Notes: generated from the sequence alone by a model not told the origin. 35,717 nt of DNA from Comamonadaceae bacterium (GCA_947378275.1 CANCJD010000005.1:1-35717); one strand, 5' to 3'. Shown: positions 11,844 to 23,031, counted from the first letter of the stretch. Translations and numbers: made by a program.

Positions 11844-12980
11844 TTATTCAGGCCGAAACCCAATCACTGTGCCGCGCTGCGTGACCGCGACCAAGGTTCC
11901 ATCCACCCACACAGGCGCCAAGGCAATGGGCGAACCATCGCTTGCGACGCGGGCCAGCACGGCCCCATCTTTGGGAGACAAAAAGTGTACAAATCCTTCG
12001 AAATCGCCGACCGCTACCGCGTTACCGGCGAAAACGGGTGCCGACAGTGCACGAAAACGCAGCTTCTCGCTGGTCCAGAGTTTTTCGCCGTCGCTGCGGC
12101 GCCAGGCCACCACTTTGCCGTCGCTCTCTGCGCCGAACACGGTGCTGGCGTCGCCCGCAATGCCGCTAGCGCCTGAAGCCGGCTTGGTCCAAAGGGTACG
12201 GCCAGCTTGCGCGTCCACACAAGCCACCGTAGATTGGAAAGCCCGCAGGCACAGGTTGTTGCCCACGCGGCTGGTGCCGGACACCAGGTCAACTAGGCGT
12301 TCAACTTCGTTCACGCCGCGCCCCACCGCCACTGCTGCGTCCCAGCGGATGGCACCGTTTTGTGGATTCAAGCCCAGCAATCGGCCGCTTTGGGTGCTCA
12401 GCAAGGTGTCGCCAACGGCCGTCAAAATGCCGGGCTGGCCGAGTACCAAAGCGTCGCCAGTGCGCTGCTGCATCCAGAGCTTGCGTCCGTTGGCGGCGTC
12501 AAAGGCGGTCACCGTGCGGTCTGCTGAGAGCAAAAACACTCGGGCACCTGCCACCAAAGGCGAGGTCAATGTCAGGGATGGCATTTTTTGACGCCACACT
12601 TCTTTGCCCTCGCGCAGGGCGACGAGTTGGTTTTCGCGTGTGACGACGGCCACCGTTTCACCGTCGCTGCCCACGCCAGCACTCAAAGGCGCGCCCACGC
12701 TGGCGCGCCACATTTGCTTGCCGCTGCGCCCGTCCAATGCGCTGATATCACCCTGGGTGGAAGCCACCAGCACCTGCGCGCCCACGGTGCGCACTTCCAG
12801 CGGCAGCGCCGTAGCGCCCACCGATGCGCGCCACAGCTCTTTCACGCCGAGTTGTGCCGGATTGGCTTCCAGCACAGTGGGCTTGGGCTTGTCGCTGCTG
12901 GCGCAGGCCTGCAAGACCAGCACCAAGGCCAGCGCTAAAAAACCTTGGGCAAAGGACAAAACCCGTGGGGCTTGGCGCAT
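11844..12980 (-). CDS. bamB: Outer membrane protein assembly factor BamB (lipoprotein, PQQ-like beta-propeller)
   Basis: 378 aa; lipobox ALVLVLQACASS; repeated WRASVG / G.kv.AlDg..G blades. Confidence 0.94.
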   Translation of the reverse strand: MRQAPRVLSFAQGFLALALVLVLQACASSDKPKPTVLEANPAQLGVKELWRASVGATALPLEVRTVGAQVLVASTQGDISALDGRSGKQMWRASVGAPLSAGVGSDGETVAVVTRENQLVALREGKEVWRQKMPSLTLTSPLVAGARVFLLSADRTVTAFDAANGRKLWMQQRTGDALVLGQPGILTAVGDTLLSTQSGRLLGLNPQNGAIRWDAAVAVGRGVNEVERLVDLVSGTSRVGNNLCLRAFQSTVACVDAQAGRTLWTKPASGASGIAGDASTVFGAESDGKVVAWRRSDGEKLWTSEKLRFRALSAPVFAGNAVAVGDFEGFVHFLSPKDGAVLARVASDGSPIALAPVWVDGTLVAVTQRGTVIGFRPE

Positions 12981-13666
12981 CAGTTGGCTCCGCTCGTTGC
13001 GTTTGGCACGGCCGCTTTGGGTGCCTCGGGCTCCACGCCCAAGGCATTGAGTTTGACGCGCACCAAGCGGCGGTATTCGGAGCGCTCGTCAAACGCCTTG
13101 AAAGCCGTCAGATAAGCCGCCTTAGCCGCATCACGCTGGCCTTGCAACAACAGCACATCTCCGCGCCGATCGGCCACCAGGGCGGCAAAGGCATCGCCCT
13201 TGGCAGCGTCCAGCGCCTTGAGGGCTTCGGGGTATTGTTTGGCGTCCAGATGGACATTGGCCAGGCGCAGGCTCGCAATAGCGGCGTAACCGTCGTCGCC
13301 CGACTTGTCGGCCACCCATTGCAGCGCCGCCTTGGCGACGTCGGGCTTGCCGGCGTCTGCGGCCATTTTGGCCAAGGCCAGACCGGCTTGCTGGGTGTAG
13401 CTGGCGCGGGCGTAGCGGTCCTTCATATCATTGAAAGTGCGTTCGGCCTTGGCAACGTCGCCGCCCGCCACGGACTTGCCCATTTCGTCAAACATGGCGG
13501 CCGCCTGCGCCGCCTGGCTGCGCTGCCAGTAGTTGTAGCCATTCCAACCAGCCAGACAGAGCATGACCACAATCAGCACGCCGCTGATGAGGTTGCCGTA
13601 TTTGCTCCAGAAATGCTTGAGTTCGTCGAGCTGTTCTTGTTCTTCGAGGTCGAGTTGGTTTGCCAT
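12980..13666 (-). CDS. YfgM/AncA-like tetratricopeptide membrane protein
   Basis: 228 aa; N-terminal cytosolic LDLEEQEQLDELKHFWSKYGN, then TM ISGVLIVVMLCLAGWNGYNYWQRSQAAQA; located between bamB and hisS. Confidence 0.88.
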   Translation of the reverse strand: MANQLDLEEQEQLDELKHFWSKYGNLISGVLIVVMLCLAGWNGYNYWQRSQAAQAAAMFDEMGKSVAGGDVAKAERTFNDMKDRYARASYTQQAGLALAKMAADAGKPDVAKAALQWVADKSGDDGYAAIASLRLANVHLDAKQYPEALKALDAAKGDAFAALVADRRGDVLLLQGQRDAAKAAYLTAFKAFDERSEYRRLVRVKLNALGVEPEAPKAAVPNATSGAN

Positions 13667-13678
13667 GGGGGTATTTGT

Positions 13679-14992
13679 TTAAGGGGCGGATTGTAGGCTG
13701 TTGGCCCATTCGGACCAAAGGTCCAGCGCCAGTGTGCGTTGGGCTACGGTCGGGTCGCGCAAGGCCTTGACGGTCACAGAGCCCTGCGCCAACTCGTCGG
13801 GTCCAAACACCAGCGCGTAGCGCGCGCCCGAGGCGTCGGCCTTCTTGAACTGGCTTTTCATGCTGGCCATGCCGGCCTCGCCGCTGGCGTGCATCAGCAC
13901 CGACACGCCGACGCTGCGCAAGCGTTGCAGGCAAGCCGCCACTTGGGGCAAGGCAGCAGCGTCAGGCACCACGGCGTAGGCATCAAGCAGCGGCAGGGCC
14001 AGGCTGTCTTCTTGCGCCTTGAGCAACTCCAGCACGCGCTCCATGCCCATGGCCCAGCCGACCGCCGGAGTGGGTTTGCCGCCGATTTGTTCGACCAGGT
14101 AGTCGTAGCGCCCACCGCCGCAAATCGTGCCCTGCGAGCCCAGTTGCGTGGTGACGAACTCAAACACTGTCAGGTTGTAGTAGTCCATGCCGCGCACCAG
14201 GCGCGGGTTCATGGAATACGACACGCCGTTGGCGTCCAGAATGGCCAGCACAGCGGCCAGATGCGCTTTGGACGCGTCGCCCAAAAAGTCAAGCAGCTTG
14301 GGTGCGGCCTCCACCACCGGCTGCATGTCGGGGTTTTTGCTGTCGAGCAGGCGCAAAGGGTTCAGGTGCAAGCGGCGGCGCGACTCCGGGTCCAGTGCGT
14401 CGGCGTGCGCCTCAAAGTGGGCGATCAGTGCGGCACGGTGCAAATTGCGCTCTTCGGGCTGGCCCAGGCTGTTGATTTGCAGCTCCACGCTGCCAATGCC
14501 CAGCTCTTTCCACAGCGCGTCGGCCATGAGGATAAGTTCGGCGTCCAGCTCGGGGCCGCCAAAGCCCAGCGCCTCGGCGCCCACCTGGTGGAACTGGCGG
14601 TAGCGCCCGCGCTGGGGCCGCTCGTGGCGAAACATGGGGCCGAAGTAATACAGGCGCTTTCCGCCGTTGTACAAGAGCGTGTGCTCCACCACGGCGCGTA
14701 CCACGCCGGCGGTGTTTTCCGGGCGCAGGGTGAGCTGCTCGCCGTTGAGCCGGTCTTCGAACGAATACATCTCTTTTTCAACAATGTCAGTCACCTCGCC
14801 CAAGCCACGCACAAACAGCGCGGTGGGTTCGACGATGGGCGTGCGGATGTTTTCATAGGCATAGCGGCGCATCAGCGCGCGCACCCGTTCTTCGAGCGCC
14901 TCCCAGCGGGCGGAGTCGGGCGGCAATATATCGTTCATGCCTTTGACGGCCATGAGTTTTTCCGCCTTGCGTGGCGCTTGAGGTTCGGTCAT
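13679..14992 (-). CDS. hisS: Histidyl-tRNA synthetase
   Basis: 437 aa; [65 protein letters not shown]. Confidence 0.98.
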   Translation of the reverse strand: MTEPQAPRKAEKLMAVKGMNDILPPDSARWEALEERVRALMRRYAYENIRTPIVEPTALFVRGLGEVTDIVEKEMYSFEDRLNGEQLTLRPENTAGVVRAVVEHTLLYNGGKRLYYFGPMFRHERPQRGRYRQFHQVGAEALGFGGPELDAELILMADALWKELGIGSVELQINSLGQPEERNLHRAALIAHFEAHADALDPESRRRLHLNPLRLLDSKNPDMQPVVEAAPKLLDFLGDASKAHLAAVLAILDANGVSYSMNPRLVRGMDYYNLTVFEFVTTQLGSQGTICGGGRYDYLVEQIGGKPTPAVGWAMGMERVLELLKAQEDSLALPLLDAYAVVPDAAALPQVAACLQRLRSVGVSVLMHASGEAGMASMKSQFKKADASGARYALVFGPDELAQGSVTVKALRDPTVAQRTLALDLWSEWANSLQSAP

Positions 14993-15000
14993 AAAAAGAG

Positions 15001-16275
15001 TCAGGTGGACGACTGCGTTGCCGCTGCGCCAAAACGTTGTTGGATGTAGTTCTCAACCACCGCCTGGAAGTCGGTGGCAATGGCGTCGCCGCGCAGGGTC
15101 ATGCGCTTCTCGCCATCAATGAATACCGGCGCCGCTGGCGCCTCGCCTGTGCCGGGCAGGCTAATGCCGATGTCGGCGTGCTTGCTCTCGCCCGGGCCGT
15201 TGACGATGCAGCCCATCACCGCCACCTTGAGGTTTTCCACCCCAGGGTAGCGCTTGCGCCACACCGGCATCTGGTCACGCAGGAAGTTGTCAATTTGCTG
15301 GGTCAACTCTTGGAAGGTGGTGCTGGTGGTGCGGCCGCAGCCGGGGCAGGCGGTCACGCTGGGCACAAAGGCGCGCAGGCCCAAGGCCTGCAAAATCTCG
15401 GCGGCCACCACGACTTCTTGGTTGCGCGACTCGCCCGGCGCCGGGGTGAGCGACACGCGGATGGTGTCGCCAATGCCTTCTTGCAGCAAGACCGACAGCG
15501 CCGCAGCGGATGCCACCGTGCCCTTGGTGCCCATGCCCGCTTCGGTCAGGCCCAGATGCAGGGGGTAGCGGGTGTTGCGACCCAAATCGCGGTACACCGC
15601 AATCAAATCCTGCACACCGCTGACCTTGCACGAAATAATGATCTGGTTGGCCTGCATGCCCATGGACTCGGCCAACTCAGCCGAACCCACGGCCGAACTG
15701 ATGAGCGCCTGGTACATCACCTGCTTCACGCTCAGGGGCTCCGCCAACTGGGCGTTGCTGTCCATCAGGTGGGCGAGCAGTTCCTGGTCTAGGCTGCCCC
15801 AGTTCACGCCGATGCGCACCGGCTTGTCCCAGCGCAGCGCGGCTTCGATCATCTGGCCGAACTGGCGGTCTTTTTTGTCGCCCTTGCCCACGTTGCCCGG
15901 GTTGATGCGGTACTTGGACAGCGCCTGCGCGCAGTCAGGAAAATCGGTCAGCAAGCGATGGCCGTTGAAATGGAAGTCGCCAATCAAGGGGACTGCAATG
16001 CCCATGCGGTCGAGCTGCTCGCGAATATAGGGCACGGCTTGCGCGGCCTCTGGCGTATTGACGGTAATGCGCACCATCTCCGAGCCCGCCAGCGCCAGCT
16101 CTTTGACCTGGATGGCGGTGCCCACGGCGTCCACCGTGTCGGTATTGGTCATTGACTGGATGCGCACCGGCGCGCCGCCGCCAATGGTCACAATGTTGCT
16201 ACCCCAAGCCACCCGGGCCTGCAAACCGTTGCGGGCGGCGACACCGTTGGAATTGAAGCGTGTTTCGTTTGGCAT
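15001..16275 (-). CDS. ispG: 4-hydroxy-3-methylbut-2-en-1-yl diphosphate synthase (flavodoxin), GcpE
   Basis: [78 protein letters not shown]. Start trimmed to MPNETRF. Confidence 0.97.
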   Translation of the reverse strand: MPNETRFNSNGVAARNGLQARVAWGSNIVTIGGGAPVRIQSMTNTDTVDAVGTAIQVKELALAGSEMVRITVNTPEAAQAVPYIREQLDRMGIAVPLIGDFHFNGHRLLTDFPDCAQALSKYRINPGNVGKGDKKDRQFGQMIEAALRWDKPVRIGVNWGSLDQELLAHLMDSNAQLAEPLSVKQVMYQALISSAVGSAELAESMGMQANQIIISCKVSGVQDLIAVYRDLGRNTRYPLHLGLTEAGMGTKGTVASAAALSVLLQEGIGDTIRVSLTPAPGESRNQEVVVAAEILQALGLRAFVPSVTACPGCGRTTSTTFQELTQQIDNFLRDQMPVWRKRYPGVENLKVAVMGCIVNGPGESKHADIGISLPGTGEAPAAPVFIDGEKRMTLRGDAIATDFQAVVENYIQQRFGAAATQSST

Positions 16276-17264
16276 CACTGCACCTTGAATTTGACGACGT
16301 TGTCTGGTGCCGACGGCTCCAGCGTCAGGCGCTGTCCGCGCACTTCCACGTCGATATGGTCGGCTCGCCCTACAACCACCCACAAAGGCAGTGCACCGCT
16401 GGCAGCGTTTGTAGTCACCGTTTGGCCCGCAGTTAAGGTTTTGCGCAATAGCGAGATGCCCTTTGCATCCGTTACGGCAACCCAGGTCAAGCCATGTGCT
16501 TTGAACACCAGCAAGGGGCTGGGGGCGGCAGGCGGGGTAGCGACCGTACCCACCACGGCCGAACCGGCTGAGCTTTGGAAAGGAACCGCCTTGGGCGAAG
16601 CCACATTGGCGCTTGAGCTCGCCGCCGCTGTGCTGGCGCCAAGCGACACTGACTGGCTAGAGGGCGTTTCAGGGGCCGTGGCGCCCACCCGTGTGTCGGT
16701 GGGTTCGGCGTCTGGCGGCAGCACCGGCTCTGGCGCTGCAGCGGGGGCAGGTGCCATGGAACTCAGCGACTGACGCGCCCAGACCCGGTCAAGCCAGACT
16801 TGCAAGGTCGGCGCAAGGTACACACCGACAGCAGCAAACGCCAATACCATTGCCAGCAGCGCCAGCGGCAGACGCGCCGAGCCCCTGGGACGGCGCAATT
16901 TGAAACCGCCGCGATCGCTAAACCCCACAGGCGCATCCGACACGCCCTTGGACAAGGCCTTTTTCTCGGCCTTAGGCAAACGCGCCAAGATGATGGCCGA
17001 GTCAATCCGCACCTGGCGGCAAACGCTGGCGGCCACCGCACGAACCAGGTTCGCGTCAGGCCAGTCCTCAAAGCGGTCTTCCTCCAGCGCGCTCAGGCGT
17101 TTAACCGGCACTTTGACACGCGCGGCCAGCTCTTCCAGCGACAAACCCGCGGCTCGGCGCGCGTTGTGCAGCATCTGGCCCGCCGTGGGCGAGGCAAAAC
17201 CGGTGGCCGGAGCTGCTTCAGAGCCATCGGTCAATGGTGCATCGGTCAACGCAGAATCATTCAT
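16275..17264 (-). CDS. RodZ-like protein: N-terminal HTH, TM segment, C-terminal DUF4115-like domain
   Basis: 329 aa; [33 protein letters not shown]...; [24 protein letters not shown]-terminal [23 protein letters not shown]. Confidence 0.87.
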   Translation of the reverse strand: MNDSALTDAPLTDGSEAAPATGFASPTAGQMLHNARRAAGLSLEELAARVKVPVKRLSALEEDRFEDWPDANLVRAVAASVCRQVRIDSAIILARLPKAEKKALSKGVSDAPVGFSDRGGFKLRRPRGSARLPLALLAMVLAFAAVGVYLAPTLQVWLDRVWARQSLSSMAPAPAAAPEPVLPPDAEPTDTRVGATAPETPSSQSVSLGASTAAASSSANVASPKAVPFQSSAGSAVVGTVATPPAAPSPLLVFKAHGLTWVAVTDAKGISLLRKTLTAGQTVTTNAASGALPLWVVVGRADHIDVEVRGQRLTLEPSAPDNVVKFKVQ

Positions 17265-18096
17265 GGAAAGACTGCCGCTCTAGCCAGAGCGACTCTTTGG
17301 ACGAGGGAAAACGCTGGACCAGGGTTTGCCCCAGCGCGCGCAAGGCCTGCGTGTCGCCCATGGCTTTGGCCGTCTTGGCCCCCAACCACAGGGACTCGGC
17401 ATTGGCCAAGTCGGAATTGTTCAGGCGGCTCAGGTAGCGCTGGGCCTGGGGGTATTCGCCGCGCTGGTACATGCCAAGGCCCAGGTTGTAGGCCACCACC
17501 GGGTTGGCGGGGTCAAGCTGGTAGGCGTTAAGCAAGCTGGTTTCTGCGGCCTGCGCCTGACCAGCCTTGGCCTGGCACAGGCCCTGGATCATCCAGGTCT
17601 TGGCGCGCTCGGTGTACGTGGGGTTGGCCAGTGCCGCACTGAACATCTCGGCGGCAGCGGCCATGCGGCCCTGCTGGCACAAGAGCAAGCCGTAGTTGTG
17701 CTGCACCGTGGCGGCCTTGGGGTTCAAGATGAGCGCCTGGCGAAAGCTGTCGTCGGCCAGCGAAAACTCATTGAGCCGGAGGTAAATCAGACCGCGCAGG
17801 TTGTGGGCCTCGTACAGGCCAGGGTCTACGGCAATCGACTGCTTGATCTCATCAAGCGCGATAGTGGTCTTGCCTTCGCTGAAATAGTTGACCGCCAGCT
17901 CAAGCCGGATGCGGGCGCGTTTGCGCGCCTCGGTCTCATCGGACGCGGTCAACAAGTCGGCCTTGTCCGAGCGCTGGCTTGCGCTACCGCACGCAACCAG
18001 GCCAAGCACCGCCGCAGCCAGCAACCAGCGCACCAGCCACGCTGCCGAGCCAGTGACCCGCGCCCAGGCAGGTGCCTTTAGGGCCCAAGCTGCCAT
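17257..18096 (-). CDS. pilF: Type IV pilus biogenesis/stability lipoprotein PilW/PilF (TPR)
   Basis: Start at MAAWALKAPAW; lipobox VLGLVACGS; TPRs (YEAHNLRGLIYLRLNEFSLADDSFRQALILNPKAATVQHNYG). Confidence 0.9.
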   Translation of the reverse strand: MAAWALKAPAWARVTGSAAWLVRWLLAAAVLGLVACGSASQRSDKADLLTASDETEARKRARIRLELAVNYFSEGKTTIALDEIKQSIAVDPGLYEAHNLRGLIYLRLNEFSLADDSFRQALILNPKAATVQHNYGLLLCQQGRMAAAAEMFSAALANPTYTERAKTWMIQGLCQAKAGQAQAAETSLLNAYQLDPANPVVAYNLGLGMYQRGEYPQAQRYLSRLNNSDLANAESLWLGAKTAKAMGDTQALRALGQTLVQRFPSSKESLWLERQSFHE

Positions 18097-18097
18097 G

Positions 18098-19252
18098 TCA
18101 ATACTCCTCGACCGTCGGCGCCCTTGCGGCACCGGTAGCGGCTGCTTTTTCAGCACGGCGCTGCTTGTGGATGCGCACCACCACACTGGTGCGGTCTTGC
18201 ACATCGCCAGCCAGTTGGCCGCAGGCCGCCGCAATGTCGTCACCACGCGTCTTGCGCACCGTGGTGATTACACCCGCGCGACTCAAAACCTCAGAAAACG
18301 CCTGCACCCGCGCGTTGGACGAACGCGTCAGGCCGGAGGCGGCAAAGGGGTTGAAGGGAATCAGGTTGACCTTGCACCAGTGCAAATTGCCGCCCGATGT
18401 GCGCAGCAGTTCCACCAAATCGGCGGCCAACTCGGGCGTGTCGTTGACGCCGTCGAGCATGCAGTACTCGAAGGTTATGAAGTCGCGCGGCGCCACGGCC
18501 AGGTAGCGCACGCAGGCCTGCATCAGCTCAGCAATCGGGTATTTTTTGTTGAGCGGCACCAGGCTCTCGCGCAGGGCGTCATTGGGCGCGTGCAAGGACA
18601 CGGCCAGCGCCACCGGGCAGTCTTGGCCCAGGCGGTCCATCATGGGGACCATGCCCGAGGTGGAGACGGTGACGCGCCGACGCGAAAGGCCGTAGGCGTG
18701 GTCGTCGAGCATGACCTTGAGGGCGGGCACGAGTTCAGTGTAGTTTTGCAGCGGCTCGCCCATGCCCATCATCACCACGTTGGAGATGATGCGCTCGTCG
18801 CGCGCCAGGTGCTTGCGCAAAAAATGCTCGGCAAACCAGAGCTGCGAGACGATTTCGCCCGCCGTCAGATTGCGGCTAAAGCCCTGGTGGCCGGTGGAAC
18901 AAAAGCGGCATCCCACGGCGCAACCGGCCTGGGACGAAATACACAGCGTGCCACGGTCAGATTCAGGGATAAAAACGGCCTCTACGGCGTCTCCCGCCCC
19001 CACGTCAAACAGCCATTTGATGGTGCCATCGGTGGATTCGTGCTGGGACAGGACGCGCAGTGGCTGGACCTGGGCGCAGCCCTTGAGCTTTTCGCGCAAG
19101 GACTTGGCCAGGTCGGTCATTGCGTCAAACTCGGACGCGCCTTTTTGGTGGATCCAGCGAAAAAGCTGGACCGCCCGAAAGCGCTTCTCGCCTAGACGCT
19201 CGCAAAAAAGGGCCAAGCCCTCGAGGTCATAGTCGAGAAGATTGGCCGCCAT
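18098..19252 (-). CDS. rlmN: 23S rRNA (adenine2503-C2)/tRNA (adenine37-C2) methyltransferase, radical SAM
   Basis: 384 aa; [45 protein letters not shown]. Confidence 0.98.
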   Translation of the reverse strand: MAANLLDYDLEGLALFCERLGEKRFRAVQLFRWIHQKGASEFDAMTDLAKSLREKLKGCAQVQPLRVLSQHESTDGTIKWLFDVGAGDAVEAVFIPESDRGTLCISSQAGCAVGCRFCSTGHQGFSRNLTAGEIVSQLWFAEHFLRKHLARDERIISNVVMMGMGEPLQNYTELVPALKVMLDDHAYGLSRRRVTVSTSGMVPMMDRLGQDCPVALAVSLHAPNDALRESLVPLNKKYPIAELMQACVRYLAVAPRDFITFEYCMLDGVNDTPELAADLVELLRTSGGNLHWCKVNLIPFNPFAASGLTRSSNARVQAFSEVLSRAGVITTVRKTRGDDIAAACGQLAGDVQDRTSVVVRIHKQRRAEKAAATGAARAPTVEEY

Positions 19253-19260
19253 AGTGCAAA

Positions 19261-19686
19261 TTAACGCGAATAAACGTTCATGCCAGCGAAGAAGAAAGCG
19301 ATCTCAACGGCAGCGGTTTCTGCGGCGTCAGAGCCGTGCACGGCGTTGGCGTCGATGCTGTCAGCGAAATCCGCACGGATGGTGCCGGGGGCTGCTTTCT
19401 TGGGGTCGGTTGCGCCCATCAGGTCGCGGTGGGTCAGGATGGCGTTTTCGCCTTCCAGGGCCTGGATCATCACGGGGCCAGAGATCATGAAATCAACCAG
19501 GTCCTTGAAGAAGGGACGTGCTTTGTGCACAGCGTAGAACGCTTCGGCTTCGCCGCGCGACAAATGGGCCATGCGCGCTGCAACCACTTTGAGGCCTGCT
19601 GCTTCGAAACGGGCGTAGATCTGACCGATCACGTTCTTGGCCACTGCGTCGGGCTTGATGATGGATAGTGTGCGTTCGATAGCCAT
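19261..19686 (-). CDS. ndk: Nucleoside diphosphate kinase
   Basis: 141 aa; [56 protein letters not shown]. Confidence 0.99.
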   Translation of the reverse strand: MAIERTLSIIKPDAVAKNVIGQIYARFEAAGLKVVAARMAHLSRGEAEAFYAVHKARPFFKDLVDFMISGPVMIQALEGENAILTHRDLMGATDPKKAAPGTIRADFADSIDANAVHGSDAAETAAVEIAFFFAGMNVYSR

Positions 19687-19759
19687 AGTGTTACTTCAAC
19701 CTTCGTATTAAATTTATTCGCCACCCTGCGTAGCAAAGCGCATCATTTTAGCATTTTGC

Positions 19760-21040
19760 CTAGCGACTGCGCCCGGTACGGCGCTGGCCACCAGGGCCGC
19801 TGCGCTGTTTGAGCGCCTCTTGTTTTCGCTGGCGCGACAAGCTGTCGGCACCGATGTAACCCACCGACGTTTTCAGCGGATCGGGCTGATTTGCCGCACC
19901 GGCGGATTTGGCCGCGGGACGCGGACCCGGGCCGCGCGCCGTGCTGCGGTCAGGTGCCACGCGCGGGCCACTGCGAGCGGCGGGCGGGCCGCCACGGCGG
20001 TTGGCGCCACCGTTGGGCGGCGGGCGGCGCGCAGGGGCGGCACCTTCGGCCGGGCGCTCACGCGCCACGCCGTCGTTGCCTTCGCCCGCGCTGCCTGCGG
20101 CGCGCACCAGTGATGCGATGTCAATCGCGTCAAGCTCCATCCAGGCGCCGCGCTTCAAGCCGCGTGGCAGCACCATGGCGCCGTAGCGGATGCGAATCAA
20201 GCGGCTCACGGCGTGGCCCACGGCCTCCAACATGCGGCGCACCTCACGGTTGCGCCCTTCCGAGATAGTGACGCGGTACCAGCAGTTGCTGCCCTCGCCG
20301 CCACCGGCCTCAATCGAACCAAACTGGGCCATGCCGTCGTCCAGGCGCACGCCGTCGAGCAGCATCTGCTTTTCTTCTTTGCTCAGCGACCCCAGCACGC
20401 GCACCGCGTATTCACGCACCAGGCCAAAGCGTGGGTGCATCAAATTGTTGGCCAGTTCGCCTGAGTTGGTGAACAGCAGCAGGCCTTCGGTATTCAAATC
20501 CAGCCGCCCCACCGACTGCCATTTGCCTTGGTGCAGGCGTGGCAAACGGCGAAACACCGTGGGCCGGTTTTGCGGATCGTCATGGGTGACCACTTCGCCC
20601 ACAGGCTTGTGGTACGCGATCACGCGCGGCGGGGGCGGGTCCACCCGAAAGCGCACCGGCTTGCCGTTGAACTTGATCTGGTCGCCAAACTGGATGCGCT
20701 GGCCCACGTGGGCTGGCTCGTCATTGACCGAAATGCGGCCTTCCATAATGAGCTGCTCCATCTCCAGGCGCGAACCCATGCCGGCCTGGGCCAGGATTTT
20801 GTGCAGCTTGGGATTCTCGACCGCGGGCGTGAGGATGCGCTTGTGCGGCACGGCTTCAAGCACCTCGTCGAGCGCATCAAATTCACCGGAGACGACCTGG
20901 TCAAACAGGCTGGCCTCGGCGGCCTCGCCCACTTCGGTGGTGCCCGTAGCGTCGGCGGCAAGGGTTTCAGGCGCCTTGGACGTGGCGTCTTGCGGCGCCA
21001 TGGAATCGGGCGCGGGGCCGGTGCTTGGGGTGTCGTTCAT
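19760..21040 (-). CDS. rluB: 23S rRNA pseudouridine2605 synthase-like, with extended N- and C-terminal low-complexity regions
   Basis: 426 aa; S4-like domain HKILAQAGMGSRLEMEQLIMEGRISVND; RsuA-family GRLDLNTEGLLLFTN; Arg/Gly/Pro/Ala-rich tail. Confidence 0.94.
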   Translation of the reverse strand: MNDTPSTGPAPDSMAPQDATSKAPETLAADATGTTEVGEAAEASLFDQVVSGEFDALDEVLEAVPHKRILTPAVENPKLHKILAQAGMGSRLEMEQLIMEGRISVNDEPAHVGQRIQFGDQIKFNGKPVRFRVDPPPPRVIAYHKPVGEVVTHDDPQNRPTVFRRLPRLHQGKWQSVGRLDLNTEGLLLFTNSGELANNLMHPRFGLVREYAVRVLGSLSKEEKQMLLDGVRLDDGMAQFGSIEAGGGEGSNCWYRVTISEGRNREVRRMLEAVGHAVSRLIRIRYGAMVLPRGLKRGAWMELDAIDIASLVRAAGSAGEGNDGVARERPAEGAAPARRPPPNGGANRRGGPPAARSGPRVAPDRSTARGPGPRPAAKSAGAANQPDPLKTSVGYIGADSLSRQRKQEALKQRSGPGGQRRTGRSR

Positions 21041-21858
21041 GGGTTGGTGGGTGCCGTGGGGCTATCAAAAATGTCGGAAGGGGCCGGTTCGGCTGCAAAG
21101 TCGTCGGGTGTTGGGGGCGGTGATTCAGCAGATGGCGCCGGCGGCGCCGCTGCATCTGGCGCGGGACCTGGATCTGATTCCTGCTCTTGCTCTTGCTCTT
21201 GCTCTTGCTCTTGGGCGGGTGGCGTGGGCGCGTCCCCAAAGGCGAGTTCGGCCTCAGGGGGTTGGGGCGCTTCCAGGGCCAGACTGTCGGGCGCGTCTTG
21301 CACCAGTTCGGCAAAGGCATCCGTCTCACCACTCAAGCGTTCGCCCACCGGATCCAGGGCGGGCAAATGCGCGAGCGACTGCAGGCCCAGGTCGTCCAGA
21401 AACTGCCGCGTGGTGGCAAACAGGGCGGGTCGGCCCGGCGCTTCGCGGTGGCCGATCACTTCGACCCAGCCCCGGTCTTCGAGCTGTTTGATCAGCAAAG
21501 AATTAATGGTCACACCCCGGATGTCTTCCATATCACCGCGCGTCACCGGCTGGCGGTAGGCGATGATGGCCAGGGTTTCCAGCGCGGCGCGGGTGTAGCG
21601 CGGGGGCTTTTCGGGGTGCAGGCGATCCAAAAAATCGCGCATTTCGGCCCGGCTCTGAAAACGCCAGCCACTGGCCACTTGCACCAGTTCCACGCCCCGG
21701 CCCGTCCACTGGGCGGCCAGATCGGCGAGCATGTCCTTGAGCGTGTCATTACCCACTTCTTCCTGGAACAGGACGCGCATATCCCGTAAGGACAAGGGCT
21801 GTTGCGCGCAAATCAGGGCAGTCTCCAAGACGCGCGTGGCTTCGGCGGTGTTGATCAT
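21037..21858 (-). CDS. scpB: Segregation and condensation protein B
   Basis: Start chosen at MINTAEATRVLETALICAQQPLSLRDMRVLF; core ALETLAIIAYRQPVTRGDMEDIRGVTINSLLIKQLEDRGWVEVIGHREAPGRPALFATT. (QE)n tract in the C-terminal tail. Confidence 0.93.
   Translation of the reverse strand: MINTAEATRVLETALICAQQPLSLRDMRVLFQEEVGNDTLKDMLADLAAQWTGRGVELVQVASGWRFQSRAEMRDFLDRLHPEKPPRYTRAALETLAIIAYRQPVTRGDMEDIRGVTINSLLIKQLEDRGWVEVIGHREAPGRPALFATTRQFLDDLGLQSLAHLPALDPVGERLSGETDAFAELVQDAPDSLALEAPQPPEAELAFGDAPTPPAQEQEQEQEQEQESDPGPAPDAAAPPAPSAESPPPTPDDFAAEPAPSDIFDSPTAPTNP
21183..21213. repeat. Tandem hexanucleotide (GCTCTT)x5 inside scpB
   Basis: GCTCTTGCTCTTGCTCTTGCTCTTGCTCTTG read directly; encodes QEQEQEQE on the minus strand. 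Confidence 0.95.
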
Positions 21859-21990
21859 GCAAAGGTTTTCCGGGCGAGGGGCTTGCCCACGGGGCGAGCG
21901 CTGACGAGAACTTACGAGACTGGGCGGGATGCAATAGCTCCCAATGGGGAGTGCGCCATCCACTGCGCCAGGGGCCGCGACCAGGTGCCC

Positions 21991-23001
21991 TCAGGCAGCC
22001 TTTGCGGTAGGTAGCGATTGTAGCCCTAGCCCCAACGCGCCCAGCAGATCCTGAAAATCCTGCGGCAGCGGGGCCTCAAAGGCCAGTGCCTCGCCGGTTA
22101 CGGGATGGCTAAACGCCAGCCGAAACGCGTGCAAGGCCTGGCGCTGCAGCCCTAAGAGCGGGCTGCCGCCGTAAACCGCATCAGCCACCAGCGGGTGGCC
22201 GATGGACGCCATGTGCACCCGAATCTGGTGCGTGCGCCCGGTGTGCAGCACGCAACGCACAAAGCAGGCATCCACCGCGTTGCCAAGGTAGTGAATGTCG
22301 GTTTGGGCAGTTTTGCCGGGGGTTTTGAGCAAATCCACCACCGCCATGCGCAGGCGGTTGCGCGGGTCGCGGCCAATGGGCGCTTGCACGGCCACGGTGG
22401 CCGCTCCACTCCAGGGTTTGTGGCCGACCGCCAGGTACTGGCGGCTCACGGTGCGTGCGGCGATGGCTTGCACCAGCGCGTCCATGGTCAGGCGGGTGCG
22501 CGCCACCACCATCAGGCCGCTGGTGTCTTTGTCCAGCCGGTGCACGATGCCTGCGCGCGGCACTTCAGAAATTTGCGGATCCAGCGCCAACAAGCCGTTG
22601 AGCAGCGTGCCGCTCCAGTTGCCGGGCGCGGGGTGCACCACCAGGCCAGCGGGCTTGTGGATCACCATTAGGTGGGCGTCTTGGTAGACCACGTCAAGGT
22701 CCATGGCCTCGGGTTTGAAGGCCTGGCTTTGGGGCGTGGGGCGCAGTTCGAGCTGCAACACGTCGCCGGCCTTGACCTTGTGCGACTGCTTGGTCAGCAC
22801 TTTGCCGTTGACCTGGGCGCCACCAGCGTCGACCAGTTGCTGCAGGTAGCTTCGCGAGAACTCGGGCGCCAGGTGGGTGAGTGCGCGGTCAAGCCGCTCG
22901 CCGTGCTGGGCGACGGCAACGCTGGCTTGGCGCAGCTCGGATTCCTGGGCCAGCGCTTCGGCTTCGTCCTGTTCGTCTTGGGGGCCTTGGATGTCAGACA
23001 T
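21991..23001 (-). CDS. rluD: 23S rRNA pseudouridine1911/1915/1917 synthase
   Basis: S4 domain ERLDRALTHLAPEFSRSYLQQLVDAGGAQVNGKV; catalytic AGIVHRLDKDTSGLMVVAR; TGRTHQIRVHMASIGHPLVAD. Start MSDIQGPQ preferred; the ORF extends to 23076. Confidence 0.94.
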   Translation of the reverse strand: MSDIQGPQDEQDEAEALAQESELRQASVAVAQHGERLDRALTHLAPEFSRSYLQQLVDAGGAQVNGKVLTKQSHKVKAGDVLQLELRPTPQSQAFKPEAMDLDVVYQDAHLMVIHKPAGLVVHPAPGNWSGTLLNGLLALDPQISEVPRAGIVHRLDKDTSGLMVVARTRLTMDALVQAIAARTVSRQYLAVGHKPWSGAATVAVQAPIGRDPRNRLRMAVVDLLKTPGKTAQTDIHYLGNAVDACFVRCVLHTGRTHQIRVHMASIGHPLVADAVYGGSPLLGLQRQALHAFRLAFSHPVTGEALAFEAPLPQDFQDLLGALGLGLQSLPTAKAA

Positions 23002-23025
23002 TACGGGCGCAAAGGGGTCGGTCGA

Positions 23026-23031
23026 TATAAT
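23026..23031 (+). promoter_or_regulatory. Candidate sigma70 -10 element for bamD (TATAAT)
   Basis: Exact TATAAT 34 nt upstream of the bamD ATG in the rluD/bamD divergent intergenic region; no strong -35 seen. Confidence 0.45.

Noticed and set aside
13739-15049. 436-aa plus-strand ORF antisense to hisS
   Set aside because: Shadow ORF; no coherent domain and hisS motifs are clear.
17888-19195. 435-aa plus-strand ORF antisense to pilF/rlmN
   Set aside because: Spans two real minus-strand genes and has shadow-type composition.
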